Source: an uncultured Bacteroides sp. (GTDB taxonomy: Bacteria; Bacteroidota; Bacteroidia; Bacteroidales; Bacteroidaceae). From it: DNA of 64,000 nucleotides. A program made the translations under genes and the position numbers. Shown one piece after another: positions 16,646 to 27,015 of the stretch; the first letter of the stretch is position 1, and each line of letters begins with the position of its first letter. The notes below the pieces were generated by a model. The model saw nothing but the letters and a program-made list of their open reading frames with translations. It was not told where the DNA came from and made no database searches. Location of the stretch: the NCBI RefSeq assembly GCF_900547205.1, contig NZ_URFY01000007.1, positions 62,001 through 126,000 on the forward strand, in the 5' to 3' direction.

Positions 16646-19240
16646 TTAATTATAGGTTTCACGAATATGTTTGAGTGTCATCGGTAGCTCCTCTCCTTTC
16701 TTTATCTGGGGAGAAGTGATGGTTATCGTTTTGCGTTCACCGGGCAGGAGGTCGAAGAAGTTGTCACTAAAGCGGGCTCCTTGCAACGGTATTTCTATAA
16801 AGACATCTTTGGCGAGACTGCCGGCTGAGAGTGTCAGTTCGCATTTGCCGTCGGTCTGTTTCATTTTATAGGAGATGTTTGTGTCGGGCAAAAGCAGGTC
16901 TTTTGTTTTCGCAAAGAAGTGGACAGTTTCGGCCACGTTGCGCCCGGACTTATCTTTCAGTATCAACTTCATAAAACTATGTTGACGTTCTCCGGCAGGC
17001 ACACAGGCATCGAGTTTCGATTGATAAATGCAACGGGAGGTATTGGCGGGAATTATGAGAGATTTCAACTGCATCGGTTTGCCCAGTTTCTTTCCGTCAA
17101 AGCTTATCACTTTCATTTCCAAGGTCATCTGCTCCATATCTTCCAACTTGTCCGAGAGCAGATAAACGGAAAGGCTGTCATTCTGTTGCAAAGGATTGAT
17201 AAGAATTGGTTCAAAGGCACGCTTAGCCTGATAATGAAGGGCTTTCCAGTTGCCATAGTAATCGATGCTCGACCAAGAGACTACAGGCCAACTGTCGTTG
17301 AGTTGCCAATACAATGTACCCATACAATAAGGACGGTTGCGACGATGCGCTTCGAGCCCGTGACGCATTCCTTGTCCTTGCAGCACCAAGCCCACGTAGA
17401 CGAAATCTTCAAATTTATCGGGTACAATAAAGTCACGTTCCATATAGGTGCGAATCAACGCATTGCCGATACTACTTTTTTGATGCCCGTTCATCACTTC
17501 CGATTCTATCTGATAATCTTCGGGAGCGGCAAAGGTGGCAATGGTTTTCATTTCCGGGAATGACTGGAAACCAAACTCACTCATAAAGCGCGGAAGGTCG
17601 GCATCCAGAGATTCAAAGGGTTTCTGTCCGTACCACACTCCCCAGTTGTGACTGTCGCCAATGCCCCATGATTCGGGACGTCCCCAATTGGCAAGATAGG
17701 GTGAACTGTGGACGTAGAAGCGGTCGGCATCCAGTTCTTTCACTTTGGCGGGGAGCAGTTCACGGAAGAGTTTGTCGTAGCCGTCCATCATTCCCTGATA
17801 TACGGCGGGAGTAAATTTCTTCTGATATCCCCAATATTTCAATGCTTCAAGAATCTCATTGTTTCCGCACCACATCGCCAGAGACGGGTGGTTGCGAAGA
17901 CGACGGATGTTGTATTCGGCTTCTTCGGCTACCCTTTTCAGGAAGGTGGGGTCGGACGGATAGGGAGTACAGGCAAACATGAAGTCTTGCCATACCAGTA
18001 TTCCGTTTTCGTCAGCGAGGTCGTAGAAAAGATTGTCTTCATACGTTCCTCCACCCCATATACGAACCACATTCATGTTGGCTTCTTTGATATCCTTGAA
18101 TAAGGTTTCGTAGCGTTGGGCGGTGACATTAGGCAGTAATGCGTCCTGTGGAATATAGTTGGCTCCTTTGGCAAACATCGGTATGCCGTTCACTTCGAAG
18201 TAGAAAGATTCACCGTCTTTATCTTTTTCATTGACCAACCGGATGGTGCGCAAGCCGATGCGATGTGTCTGTTCGGCCACCACTTGGTTGTTGCATACGA
18301 TTTGTGAAGAGAAGTCGTATAGGGTCGGCTCTCCCCATCCGTTCGGCATCCATCTCACGGGATTGATTACTTCTACGGGAAGAGTAAAGTTATTGATTCC
18401 GGGTTGTAAGAGGATAGGCTCCTTCACTTCCGACACTTTCTGTCCTGCCAAAGAAACTGTTATTTTCAGTTCGGCTTCCGCTTGCTTGGGAAGGATGGAG
18501 TTTACTTGTAGTTCATTGGATAGCCGGGCTTTATCGTCGGTCAGTTCCAGTTGATTGACATGATAATCACCGATGGTGGCAACATCATAAAAACGTAGAG
18601 TTACCGGTCGCCACACACCACTGGTCACCATTCGGATTCCCCAGTCCCAACCATAGCTGTAAGGGGCTTTACGGGTGAAAACACTGAGATGCTTCTCGTG
18701 GTGGTCGTTGTCTGCCGGATAATTAAATCCGTTGGATTCGTATTGAGGAAGCGTCTGTTTGATAGGTGAACGGAAATAGATATGCAGTAAGTTTTCTCCT
18801 TGCCGGAGCACTGACTTCACGGGAATAGTGTATCCCACGAACATATTATCCGCTTTCAGCAGCAGAGAGCCGTTCAGGTAAACGTCTGCATAGGTATCCA
18901 GTCCTTCAAAAATAAGTTGGGCATCATCTCGTTTGAGTTGGTCTTCGGAAAGGATAAAGGAGGTTCTGTATTCCCAGTCTTCGTTCTCTACCCATTGAAT
19001 CTTCTGTTCATTGGTTCCGTAGAACGGATTGGGTAGTAGTTCGTGACGAATCAAGTCTTGATGTACTGTGCCCGGAACAACACCGGTCATCCATTTGCCA
19101 GTTCCTGACTGAGTAAATTCCCAGCCTGTATTTAAAACTAAGATATCCGAAGTGTCGTTAGTTTGAGTGTAAGCCATGCTGCAACAGCATAGTAACCCAC
19201 ACGCCACCTGGACCATTTTTCCTGTAAAATTAATCATCAT
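16646..19240 (-). CDS. GH2 beta-mannosidase, secreted
   Basis: The 864-residue protein has the GH2 layout: signal peptide (to about residue 26), jelly-roll sugar-binding domain (30-210), an Ig-like domain, a TIM barrel (about 330-660) and C-terminal Ig-like domains. The acid/base Glu is in LAMWCGNNEILEAL and the nucleophile Glu in PRFMSEFGFQSFPE; the WCGNNE and SEFGFQS wording is typical of beta-mannosidases rather than beta-galactosidases. It would cleave the Man-beta-1,4-GlcNAc bond of an N-glycan core, matching the neighbouring hexosaminidases and sialidase. Translation from the second Met is also possible. Confidence 0.9.
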   Translation of the reverse strand: MMINFTGKMVQVACGLLCCCSMAYTQTNDTSDILVLNTGWEFTQSGTGKWMTGVVPGTVHQDLIRHELLPNPFYGTNEQKIQWVENEDWEYRTSFILSEDQLKRDDAQLIFEGLDTYADVYLNGSLLLKADNMFVGYTIPVKSVLRQGENLLHIYFRSPIKQTLPQYESNGFNYPADNDHHEKHLSVFTRKAPYSYGWDWGIRMVTSGVWRPVTLRFYDVATIGDYHVNQLELTDDKARLSNELQVNSILPKQAEAELKITVSLAGQKVSEVKEPILLQPGINNFTLPVEVINPVRWMPNGWGEPTLYDFSSQIVCNNQVVAEQTHRIGLRTIRLVNEKDKDGESFYFEVNGIPMFAKGANYIPQDALLPNVTAQRYETLFKDIKEANMNVVRIWGGGTYEDNLFYDLADENGILVWQDFMFACTPYPSDPTFLKRVAEEAEYNIRRLRNHPSLAMWCGNNEILEALKYWGYQKKFTPAVYQGMMDGYDKLFRELLPAKVKELDADRFYVHSSPYLANWGRPESWGIGDSHNWGVWYGQKPFESLDADLPRFMSEFGFQSFPEMKTIATFAAPEDYQIESEVMNGHQKSSIGNALIRTYMERDFIVPDKFEDFVYVGLVLQGQGMRHGLEAHRRNRPYCMGTLYWQLNDSWPVVSWSSIDYYGNWKALHYQAKRAFEPILINPLQQNDSLSVYLLSDKLEDMEQMTLEMKVISFDGKKLGKPMQLKSLIIPANTSRCIYQSKLDACVPAGERQHSFMKLILKDKSGRNVAETVHFFAKTKDLLLPDTNISYKMKQTDGKCELTLSAGSLAKDVFIEIPLQGARFSDNFFDLLPGERKTITITSPQIKKGEELPMTLKHIRETYN

Positions 19241-19330
19241 TAGGGGGTGTATTAGATGTTTAACGGAGTAAAGATATTACTTTTTCTTCATACTCCGTTA
19301 AAATCTAATAGATAATTTCCTTTTTTTCTG

Positions 19331-22300
19331 TTATTCAACAGTAATTCTAACTATTTCGGGGGTGCGGATACCCGGTTTCAATTCTCCACAGATATTGTAG
19401 AAAGTCCCTCCGTTTCCTATCAGTGCAGCCCCTGCCCTTGCCACTTCGGGGGTGTCAAGAACCTCTTGCCATGCGTTACGGCGGGTATTGTAAATCAAAA
19501 TCCTCCGGTTGAATTTATACCATTCTGCCGGATGCAGCATATATCCCTCTTCAGCCTTTTGAAGTGCGGACAGGAAGACATCCTTGTTTACACCTCCTGT
19601 GCAGAGAATCAGGCTGTCTCCCAAGGCTAGAGCATTTCCACCACCCAGAGATACAATTTCTCCGTCACGGTCTGTCGGAGTAGCTACTTTCGTCCACTTC
19701 TGCGAGGAGGGTGAATAGCAATATCCATCAAGAGAGAGAGTAGGTGCCTGCCCGTCAACGGAAGGGGCAAAGCCTCCCCAAAGATAGAAGCAACATTCTC
19801 CTTCGTGATATTGCGCCGCAGATACAGGTTGAATACGGGAGAAGCCAGGAAACGATGGCAGTTCCTGCCAGCCATCCGACGGTTTATCCAAATCAAGGCA
19901 CAAGAATGAGTTGGAAGGTTTGCCCTGCCTGTTTCCCCCTCCCACATAGATATGATTGCCCAACAAGGCACCCGTAAAGTTATCCAGTGCATAGGGTAAG
20001 GATGGCAGAGATTCTATTGTTATTTTCTTCTGTTTATTATCTTGCCAGTACAAACGATAAACATCAGTCGTTGCACCATCCCCGTTCATGCCACCGATAC
20101 AAACCACCCCGTCGGAGGTGGAGACAGAAACACCATAGGCACACGACGAAGGTAAGTCGCCAACCTTTCGCCATGAAAAGACGGAATCGGTATTGTAATC
20201 GGCAGCATAAATTCCTTTGTAATATTTCTTTTTACCCCCTTCTGCCGCAGGTGTATCGGGGAAGTTGCAGCCACCGCCAATCAGTATTTGTCCTCCGGTA
20301 ATCCCGGCGAAGCAAGCGGAAACGCCTAGGTTTATCCCTTTCTCCTTTTTAGGGAAGCCGGACATCTTCTGTAAGCGAATACTTTGAAGGTACGATGCAG
20401 AAGCTTCCGCACGGAAGGTGGATGCCGGAAGCCCTTCTGTATTTACCAGATTGGCACGGGTGAAAGGTTGCCATCCGTAGCGTACGTAACATGGATTCTT
20501 CACTTGCTCACTGTACACTTTCAGTTGATTGTCGCCCGTCACTTCTGCCTTAGCAGGATAATAAATACCATCTACTTCTGCCACCTCAAAGGTACGCAAC
20601 GGTTTACTATCCGAGCTTTTCATTCCCTGACCGTAGTCGAAAGTGACAAACACTGCTCCATCGCGGAAGTCAGCTTTACGGAATAACGGACCGGAAGGAA
20701 GAAGCTCTTGAAAGCCGTAAGTCTTGTTCAACGCCCAATGCGCCAAGCGCTTGCCTATCGGTTTCTTATTTCTGGGATGCACATCAAGCGAATCTCCCCA
20801 ATCACTGGAGACGGCCATACCTGTATTCGCAATCTCATGCATCATCCTGCGCTGACTATCTCGGAACCAAGGCCATGAGGGGCGATTGATACTGGATAGC
20901 TGCACATAATAGAAAGACAACTCGGCATTGCCCCAGTTCTTCCGCCAACTGTCAACCAACAGTTTGAAAAGCTTCTCGTGTGCTTCCCTGTTGTGGGCAT
21001 TGGATTCTCCCTGATACCAGACGACTCCTTTTATAGGATACTGCTCCAACGGACGGATGCCCGACTCAAACAGATAACAGGGTTCGTAGGGATGGCGTTG
21101 GTATTTGTATTTGGACTGTTTGATATTCAAAGCGGCACGTCCACGCACCCAGTCCTGAATAAAGTCATTGTGCAACCAATCTTTCAATATTGCCGGGAAT
21201 TGATATTCCAACGTACTACGGTCTACCCATGCTTCTGTGGGCGAACCTCCTACAGCATTGCATATCAACCCCACCGGAACTTGCAGACTATCGCGAAGCA
21301 TCTGCCCAAAGTAGTAAGCGATTGCCGAGAAGTCGGCTGCATTCTCTGGCGCACAGACCTTCCACTGAGTGTCAGCGTAGTATTGAAGATGATTTAAAGA
21401 ATCGAGCACGGAAGCATCCCATTGCACGGCATCCGTACGCCAACGTGCCTTCATATCATACAGGCGTAATTGTTCGTCGGCAGCTAGAGGGATATCTTTT
21501 TTAGCAGTAGTGGTTTGCTTCATCATAAACTCCATATTCGACTGACCGGAGCAAAGCCAGACTTCTCCTACTAATACGTTCTTATACTCCAAAGCCTGAC
21601 AAGGAGTAGAGATTGTCAACGTATAAGGCCCTCCGGCTTTCAAGGGTAATAATCTTACCGACCATTTGCCATCTGTCCCCGCATGGGTAGTCCACTGCTG
21701 GCGACCGATGCTGACGGTTACTTTCTCGCCTGCATCGGCTGTACCGTGAATCTGCAATGGGGTATCTCGCTGAAGAACCATATTGTCCGTATAGAGCGGA
21801 GATAACTTCAAGCCGCCATAGTTTCCGGAGATAGCAGAATAAACCGTTTGTGCCAGAATAGCAGCCCCTTCGGCAGTAGGATGCACCGCATCCGGCAGCA
21901 AGAAAGGATAAGGATAAAGGGGTTCGTGGAAATCTACCAATTGCGCACCGGCATAGCGGGCCACCGTTTCGATGGCAGTCTGTATCTCTCCATGCCAGTC
22001 GCGTGTTCCCGAAATGAAACGGGCATGACGGTCTGAGATAGGAGTCATACGTGCAAGGATAAACCGGGCTTTGGGATTGGCTTGACGGAAGGTATCAATC
22101 AAGCCCAAGTAGTCACTCACGAAGAAGTCACGATAGTTGGGCCAATTACGGGGGTCTGTATCATTAATTCCCAAATGAATAACGACGATATCCCCTGCAA
22201 AGTCCACTGCTTTCTGATATTCTTCCTGTTTTGTATACGGGCGATGTCCTTTGTTCAGCAGGGTAGCTCCGGACTTTCCGAAGTTTTCTACTTCATAGTC

Positions 22301-22468
22301 TGTTCCCAGCAGATTTTGCAATTGAACAGGGTAAGACTGTGTAGCACGGTCTGACAATCCAGCTCCGTAAGTGATGCTGTTTCCTACGCAAGCTACTTTA
22401 ACTCGCTTTTGGGCGGATACTCCCCAACAGACGAGCAAACAAAAAGATAAAATCAGAATCTTCTTCAT
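19331..22468 (-). CDS. Fusion: SGNH esterase - sialate O-acetylesterase - kelch-type sialate mutarotase
   Basis: The 1045-residue secreted protein joins three units. After a signal peptide (to about GVSAQ), residues 22-215 are an SGNH hydrolase (VGNSITYG, GINDTDPRN, PDAVHPTAEG). Residues about 220-690 are a SASA-type sialate O-acetylesterase (VWLCSGQSNMEFMM, NAVGGSPTEAWV, VVWYQGESNAHNREAHEK). The last about 345 residues form a kelch propeller of the cyclically permuted mutarotase (NanM-like) family (LIGGGCNFPDTPAAEGGKK, YVGGGNRQGKPSN, YLWGGFAPSVDG). Expected roles are removal of O-acetyl groups from sialic acid and interconversion of its anomers after sialidase release. The ATG overlaps the upstream esterase stop by four bases. 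The fusion is notable because NanS- and NanM-type activities are usually separate proteins. Confidence 0.88.
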   Translation of the reverse strand: MKKILILSFCLLVCWGVSAQKRVKVACVGNSITYGAGLSDRATQSYPVQLQNLLGTDYEVENFGKSGATLLNKGHRPYTKQEEYQKAVDFAGDIVVIHLGINDTDPRNWPNYRDFFVSDYLGLIDTFRQANPKARFILARMTPISDRHARFISGTRDWHGEIQTAIETVARYAGAQLVDFHEPLYPYPFLLPDAVHPTAEGAAILAQTVYSAISGNYGGLKLSPLYTDNMVLQRDTPLQIHGTADAGEKVTVSIGRQQWTTHAGTDGKWSVRLLPLKAGGPYTLTISTPCQALEYKNVLVGEVWLCSGQSNMEFMMKQTTTAKKDIPLAADEQLRLYDMKARWRTDAVQWDASVLDSLNHLQYYADTQWKVCAPENAADFSAIAYYFGQMLRDSLQVPVGLICNAVGGSPTEAWVDRSTLEYQFPAILKDWLHNDFIQDWVRGRAALNIKQSKYKYQRHPYEPCYLFESGIRPLEQYPIKGVVWYQGESNAHNREAHEKLFKLLVDSWRKNWGNAELSFYYVQLSSINRPSWPWFRDSQRRMMHEIANTGMAVSSDWGDSLDVHPRNKKPIGKRLAHWALNKTYGFQELLPSGPLFRKADFRDGAVFVTFDYGQGMKSSDSKPLRTFEVAEVDGIYYPAKAEVTGDNQLKVYSEQVKNPCYVRYGWQPFTRANLVNTEGLPASTFRAEASASYLQSIRLQKMSGFPKKEKGINLGVSACFAGITGGQILIGGGCNFPDTPAAEGGKKKYYKGIYAADYNTDSVFSWRKVGDLPSSCAYGVSVSTSDGVVCIGGMNGDGATTDVYRLYWQDNKQKKITIESLPSLPYALDNFTGALLGNHIYVGGGNRQGKPSNSFLCLDLDKPSDGWQELPSFPGFSRIQPVSAAQYHEGECCFYLWGGFAPSVDGQAPTLSLDGYCYSPSSQKWTKVATPTDRDGEIVSLGGGNALALGDSLILCTGGVNKDVFLSALQKAEEGYMLHPAEWYKFNRRILIYNTRRNAWQEVLDTPEVARAGAALIGNGGTFYNICGELKPGIRTPEIVRITVE

Positions 22469-23130
22469 TTCTTCTTAATATAAGGTTTCACAATCTCAAC
22501 CCATTTCATATAACCTTTACCCAGAAGATGAACACCATCATTGGTATATTCAATATTCATCTTTCCGGTTTTCTCGTCCATGAAGTGAGAATATAAATCG
22601 ATATAAGTCACTCCTTCTTCTGCTGCAAGGCTAATTAATCCTTTATTGATTTCGGGAACAACCTGCCAACGGGAAGTATGCCCCTGAAACATTTTATAAT
22701 GATCGGTCACGGGAAGCACACTCTGCAAGTAAAGTTTTGTTTTTGGTGAATCCGTCTTTATCTTCCGGGCAATCAGTCTGATGCGATTGACAATAGTGTC
22801 CGCCGGAGTTCCCCGGCTCACGTCATTGATGCCTATCAGCAGGAATATCTTAGCAGGCTTTCCTTTCAGGATAGCATCCAGGCGGTCGTATACCCCCATG
22901 CAGATATCACCGCTGATGCCACGGTTCTTCACATTCTTGTTCTGAAACAGTTCGCTCCATTCAGCACCGTTGGTGATACTGTTTCCCAGAAAGACAATGT
23001 CCTTGGAAGTAATGGGTAGTTCTTCAAACAGCGTGGCACGTTGATAATAGAACGTAGAATATGTGCGTTCCTGAGCGTGGCATACCAGAGATAAGGCCAA
23101 TACGGTCATTAAAAAAACAAACTTCTTCAT
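22465..23130 (-). CDS. Small secreted SGNH/GDSL esterase
   Basis: A 221-residue single-domain SGNH hydrolase with a signal peptide ending near CHAQ. The four blocks are visible: FLGNSITNGAEW (Ser), RGISGD (Gly), LIGINDVSRGTP (Asn) and DGVHLLGKGY (Asp/His). The family includes acetylxylan, GlcNAc-6-phosphate and sialate O-acetylesterases; in this operon sialate or N-acetylhexosamine O-deacetylation is most likely, by context only. It overlaps the downstream fusion gene by four bases and lies nine bases after the third GH20 gene. Confidence 0.88.
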   Translation of the reverse strand: MKKFVFLMTVLALSLVCHAQERTYSTFYYQRATLFEELPITSKDIVFLGNSITNGAEWSELFQNKNVKNRGISGDICMGVYDRLDAILKGKPAKIFLLIGINDVSRGTPADTIVNRIRLIARKIKTDSPKTKLYLQSVLPVTDHYKMFQGHTSRWQVVPEINKGLISLAAEEGVTYIDLYSHFMDEKTGKMNIEYTNDGVHLLGKGYMKWVEIVKPYIKKK

Positions 23131-23139
23131 GCCTATATC

Positions 23140-25158
23140 TTATTTAAGTTCTTTCTCCGGAGAATAGACGAGCCCGTCTACCGCCTTCTCGCCATCGAGG
23201 GTGACAAAGACAGTGGTGAACATCCATTTCAACAACCGCACTTCGGGAGTAGAGAACTTCCCTACCGGCAATTTCAGGAATACTTTGTTCCATCCTTTAT
23301 TCAGGCGAACTTCCAGAGGCGGACGAATCACGCAGTTCTCGTTTCCTAAAGCTATCTCGTTACTTTTAGTCCGGTGGGTAGCAGTCCATACGGGAGGCAA
23401 TATTTCCTTGTCGTTTATCCAAATACGGCTTCCTTTGTAATCCCATTTCCCGGGCAGAGGAGGAAGGTCGGCTTCCGAACGCCCGTAGTTCTGAAACTCA
23501 GCCCATAGCCCTACGGTCTGTTCTTTGGGAGAATACACATGAGTATATGCATAGGCAGTATGGTTTTCTTTCGGATCTTTGTAGAATGCAGGCACAAGCG
23601 TACCCCATACGTGGCGCAGATAGATGCCTGCACCAATGGCAGGACGAACGTTATAGGTTTCTCCTTCATAACTGTAGCTATCCGACAGAGATTCTTCGGG
23701 TGGAAAGACTTTACTCAAATCTCCTCCGTTCGGGAATGCATCTGTGATATTCCACTTCACATTAGTCTGACGGACGTAAGCGAACGGATATCCGGCAAAG
23801 GTGTTTTCTTTGTGCCACAGCAAGCGACGCTCAAAATCGGCGAAGTCACGGAATACTTCCGATTGTTCATCCACGGGAAGCATCGTACCGTTCTTATCGA
23901 AATATTCAGTTCCCCCACCCTTCCAGGCACGTTCGGCCATAGCCAACATATTGGGGTAGAAGTTGTTCTCAATGATTATCTCCCGTTCGGTGTCTATCTT
24001 CCGGTCATTCCACACAGCGAGGATAGTTCCCGCAAGGTCGTCGCTTCCCTGCTCTTCATTATATATACGGCTATTGTACAAAGCAATGATATCGCCGAAC
24101 GTATCGAAATGATTGAGATAATGAAAGCGTGAATCGATGGCAGGAATGCCTTTCTGTGCTTTTCCGCGATAACTCCAGAGGTGAGTCATGTCTATTTCTC
24201 CCGGCTTATAGTACCAGCCCGGATTCCAGGAAATTACTTTTTTACCTTTGGAACGTACAAACGATACCATCTCGGGAACGAACTTGGGATTGGTAAACTC
24301 CACTTCGTCCGTACCGATATGTATATAAGGTACGTCGAATGTCTCGCACACTTCTTCGAGCAGTAGTTTCAATATCTTCATCCCTTCGGGGCTTTGCATA
24401 TCATGACGGAAGGTACGAATGAAGGCAGCGCTGTGTCCGGGCATATCCAGTTCGGGAATCAGCAGCATATTGTGTGCCTTGCAGAAGTCAACCAGTTCTT
24501 TGGCTTCCTCCAGAGTGTAGTACTTGCCGGGCATACGGGTGGTATTGACGCTATCATTCAGCATCGGGCATATCTTACTTTCCAAACGCCATGATTGGTT
24601 CTCCGTGAGATGCCAATGGAACACATTTACTTTGAACTTGGCAAGTACGGCTATTTCCTGTTTTAGTTCTTCCATTGAGATATAGGTGCGACCTACATCG
24701 TGCATAAATCCGCGAATACGGAAAGCAGGCCAGTCCACAACTTCACATCCCTGAATCCGTGTCTTTGAGTTTCTTTGCTCTGCCAACTGTCTCAAGGTCT
24801 GCATCGCCCAATAAACGCCACGCTCCGTAACGGCCTCAACCAATATCCGGTTCTTTGTCACGTTGAGCCGATAGGCTTCATCCTGATTCAAAGGGATGTC
24901 GGGCAAAGAAGGGAGCAACTTCACTTCGATGATGCTGGAAGCTTTCGGAACAACGCTCCCTCCCATTTCTTTAATAAAAGCCTCCCACTCCTGTTGCAAC
25001 ACAGGAGTGGAAAGCTTTACTCTCTCCACCTTGAAGTTTACATGATTGGGGGTAAACTTTTGTGGTTGGGGGAGCAGGCGACCTTCACCTGCTCCTGCCA
25101 CTGAGATTGTGCATAAGTTAATAAAGAAGTATATAAAGAGTGTGTGTTCAAATTTCAT
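23140..25158 (-). CDS. GH20 beta-N-acetylhexosaminidase, divergent member
   Basis: About 672 residues from the ATG at 25158, chosen because it begins a signal peptide (ending near SVAGAG); an upstream ATG at 25191 would add an 11-residue extension and overlap the sialidase. The catalytic pair lies in YIHIGTDEVEFTN, where GTDE replaces the GGDE of its two neighbours, and the N-terminal RGFMHDVGRTYIS block marks the barrel. After the barrel the last about 230 residues form a beta-rich region (AIGAGIYLRHVWG, RIWINDKEILPP) unlike the discoidin domains of the other two. It is the second gene of the operon, right behind the sialidase, and may act on a different linkage or aglycone. Confidence 0.9.
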   Translation of the reverse strand: MKFEHTLFIYFFINLCTISVAGAGEGRLLPQPQKFTPNHVNFKVERVKLSTPVLQQEWEAFIKEMGGSVVPKASSIIEVKLLPSLPDIPLNQDEAYRLNVTKNRILVEAVTERGVYWAMQTLRQLAEQRNSKTRIQGCEVVDWPAFRIRGFMHDVGRTYISMEELKQEIAVLAKFKVNVFHWHLTENQSWRLESKICPMLNDSVNTTRMPGKYYTLEEAKELVDFCKAHNMLLIPELDMPGHSAAFIRTFRHDMQSPEGMKILKLLLEEVCETFDVPYIHIGTDEVEFTNPKFVPEMVSFVRSKGKKVISWNPGWYYKPGEIDMTHLWSYRGKAQKGIPAIDSRFHYLNHFDTFGDIIALYNSRIYNEEQGSDDLAGTILAVWNDRKIDTEREIIIENNFYPNMLAMAERAWKGGGTEYFDKNGTMLPVDEQSEVFRDFADFERRLLWHKENTFAGYPFAYVRQTNVKWNITDAFPNGGDLSKVFPPEESLSDSYSYEGETYNVRPAIGAGIYLRHVWGTLVPAFYKDPKENHTAYAYTHVYSPKEQTVGLWAEFQNYGRSEADLPPLPGKWDYKGSRIWINDKEILPPVWTATHRTKSNEIALGNENCVIRPPLEVRLNKGWNKVFLKLPVGKFSTPEVRLLKWMFTTVFVTLDGEKAVDGLVYSPEKELK

Positions 25159-25180
25159 AGTAATTGGTGAATAATGAAAT

Positions 25181-26815
25181 CTATTTAACAATGTCTTTTA
25201 AAGCCACAGCCTGGAAAGTCATATGAGCCACACTGCTCTCGTACAGAATACCGACTGTTTTCTTATCAATCATCGTCAGGCAGGAATATCCCCATCCGTC
25301 GGCTTCGTCGAGCATCACTTGATGTTCGGGCAGCCAAGTGATACCTCCGTCCAGACTCGCTTTAATCGTAATATGATGGCGCCCTTTCACCGTATTGGGA
25401 TTGGAGAACAGAAGAATATCTTTCTTCAACACATTGTCTTTTGCTTTTACGCTAATCAGACTTGCCATACATACCGGCTCCTGCAATGCTTTGCGTGAGG
25501 ACGGATGCTCTGTCCACGTCTCTCCGAAATCTTTCGTAACGGACACGGCACGGCTCCCTCCGCGATTGTCTCTCATATTCAGCATCAGCACACCCGGCTC
25601 TACTTCCGCCACCTGTGCTTCTGTGGTATTGGTGCGGGCAAGGTTGTGTATCTTCCACGTCTCGCCACGGTCTTTACTATACATCACTCCGGCATTCGGA
25701 ATACGCTTGGAGTCAATAAACTGAATAGGGAATACCAAGGTTCCGTCCTGCATAGTGATGCCACGTCCCGGACCTTGCAACAGGAAGTACCACGAAGGGT
25801 CCTTCACTTGGTCGGTCACATTGATAGGTTCGGACCACGTCTTGCCGTCGTCCGTACTTTTAGCCATTACCAACTGAGCCGTATGATTCATGTCCATTCC
25901 CGGATAAGAGCTCCACCACGCACGTTGGTTACCCATGCCGTGTGTCCATGCTGCCACCACCCAAACGGTATTGGTCTTGGTATCCACCAGAATGGAAGGA
26001 TCACCCACACCATTCTGAGCAGCAGGCAAGCCACCCGCCTCACCGAAAGCTAAAGGCAAACGCATCTTCTCCCACGTCTTTCCACCGTCTACACTGCGGC
26101 TCAAACCTACATCTACGTGTTCCTGAAGGTCAACGCTGCTATTGTAGCGTACATCATACACTCCGAGCAATGTTCCCTTATTCGTCGTCACGAGTCCCGG
26201 AATGCGGAAGGCATCCGAGCCGTCATCTCCGGCATGGCGCACACCTACTCCTACTCTATGGGCAATGTTCTTTGGTGAAACAGTATGCACGATTGCATCT
26301 TTTCCATCCATCTCGACGGAAGCAAGTTTAACTGACACCTTATCTAATAAGGAAGCACCCGGCTTCATCTGTAAGCTGACCCAAAAGTAATTGACTCCCG
26401 GGAATAAATTCTGATTGGCATTCAATACCACTTTACGCCCCGGATTATCTACCTGCGATTTATTAATAGAATAAGAAGGATTGGCAGCCAATGTCTTTCC
26501 GGGTGTATGGCTGGAGATATAAGATACGGGAGCGAAGAAATTCTTTCCGTAGTTCTGACGGGCTTCCGTACCGCTATAATATAGTTTGATGGATTGTATG
26601 TCCGACATATTCACATCTTTGCCGAAGTTCAATATTACCTTATCCATACTACGGCTCTCTTTCGCATTCAAGCGCATTAAAAACAACACATTGTCCTGAC
26701 GCTCTATCAAAATAGGGATTTGAGTCTCACGTACAAAAACTGTATCCGATGCCACCAACTGTAAAGTTCCAGAGAAACAGAGGACTAACGATAATAAAAG
26801 TAGCTTTCTTTTCAT
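25181..26815 (-). CDS. nanH: GH33 exo-alpha-sialidase, secreted
   Basis: A 544-residue sialidase from the ATG at 26815, whose product begins with a normal signal peptide (MKRKLLLLSLVLCFSG). Residues about 25-180 form the beta-sandwich N-terminal domain usual in Bacteroides sialidases. The six-bladed propeller follows with the arginine of the FRIPGLV motif and five Asp boxes: SVDGGKTW, STDDGKTW, SKDRGETW, TKDFGETW and SLDGGITW. It would release terminal Neu5Ac from host glycans and expose inner sugars to the downstream enzymes. First gene of a seven-gene operon with a strong promoter at 26838-26869. The upstream in-frame ATG at 26857 overlaps the promoter and is rejected. Confidence 0.95.
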   Translation of the reverse strand: MKRKLLLLSLVLCFSGTLQLVASDTVFVRETQIPILIERQDNVLFLMRLNAKESRSMDKVILNFGKDVNMSDIQSIKLYYSGTEARQNYGKNFFAPVSYISSHTPGKTLAANPSYSINKSQVDNPGRKVVLNANQNLFPGVNYFWVSLQMKPGASLLDKVSVKLASVEMDGKDAIVHTVSPKNIAHRVGVGVRHAGDDGSDAFRIPGLVTTNKGTLLGVYDVRYNSSVDLQEHVDVGLSRSVDGGKTWEKMRLPLAFGEAGGLPAAQNGVGDPSILVDTKTNTVWVVAAWTHGMGNQRAWWSSYPGMDMNHTAQLVMAKSTDDGKTWSEPINVTDQVKDPSWYFLLQGPGRGITMQDGTLVFPIQFIDSKRIPNAGVMYSKDRGETWKIHNLARTNTTEAQVAEVEPGVLMLNMRDNRGGSRAVSVTKDFGETWTEHPSSRKALQEPVCMASLISVKAKDNVLKKDILLFSNPNTVKGRHHITIKASLDGGITWLPEHQVMLDEADGWGYSCLTMIDKKTVGILYESSVAHMTFQAVALKDIVK

Positions 26816-26837
26816 GGTATTATTTATTGTTTGGGTG

Positions 26838-26869
26838 CAAATATATATATTTATCATATAACGACCAAA
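26838..26869 (-). promoter_or_regulatory. Promoter of the sialidase/hexosaminidase operon
   Basis: On the minus strand, TTTG at 26869-26866 and TATATTTG at 26845-26838 are separated by 20 bp, a full match to the Bacteroidota -33/-7 promoter. The predicted start is about 15-20 bp before the nanH ATG. Confidence 0.8.
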
Positions 26870-27015
26870 TTAATTAAATATTTTATTATATACAATGAAT
26901 ATAATAAATAATCATCTTCACTGAAACACCTTTATCCACGCGTACATATTCGGGAGTTTGTTCCAGCATATTTCTTCATTTCTTTAGAGTTCATATCTGG
27001 TTACCAAATAGGGAA

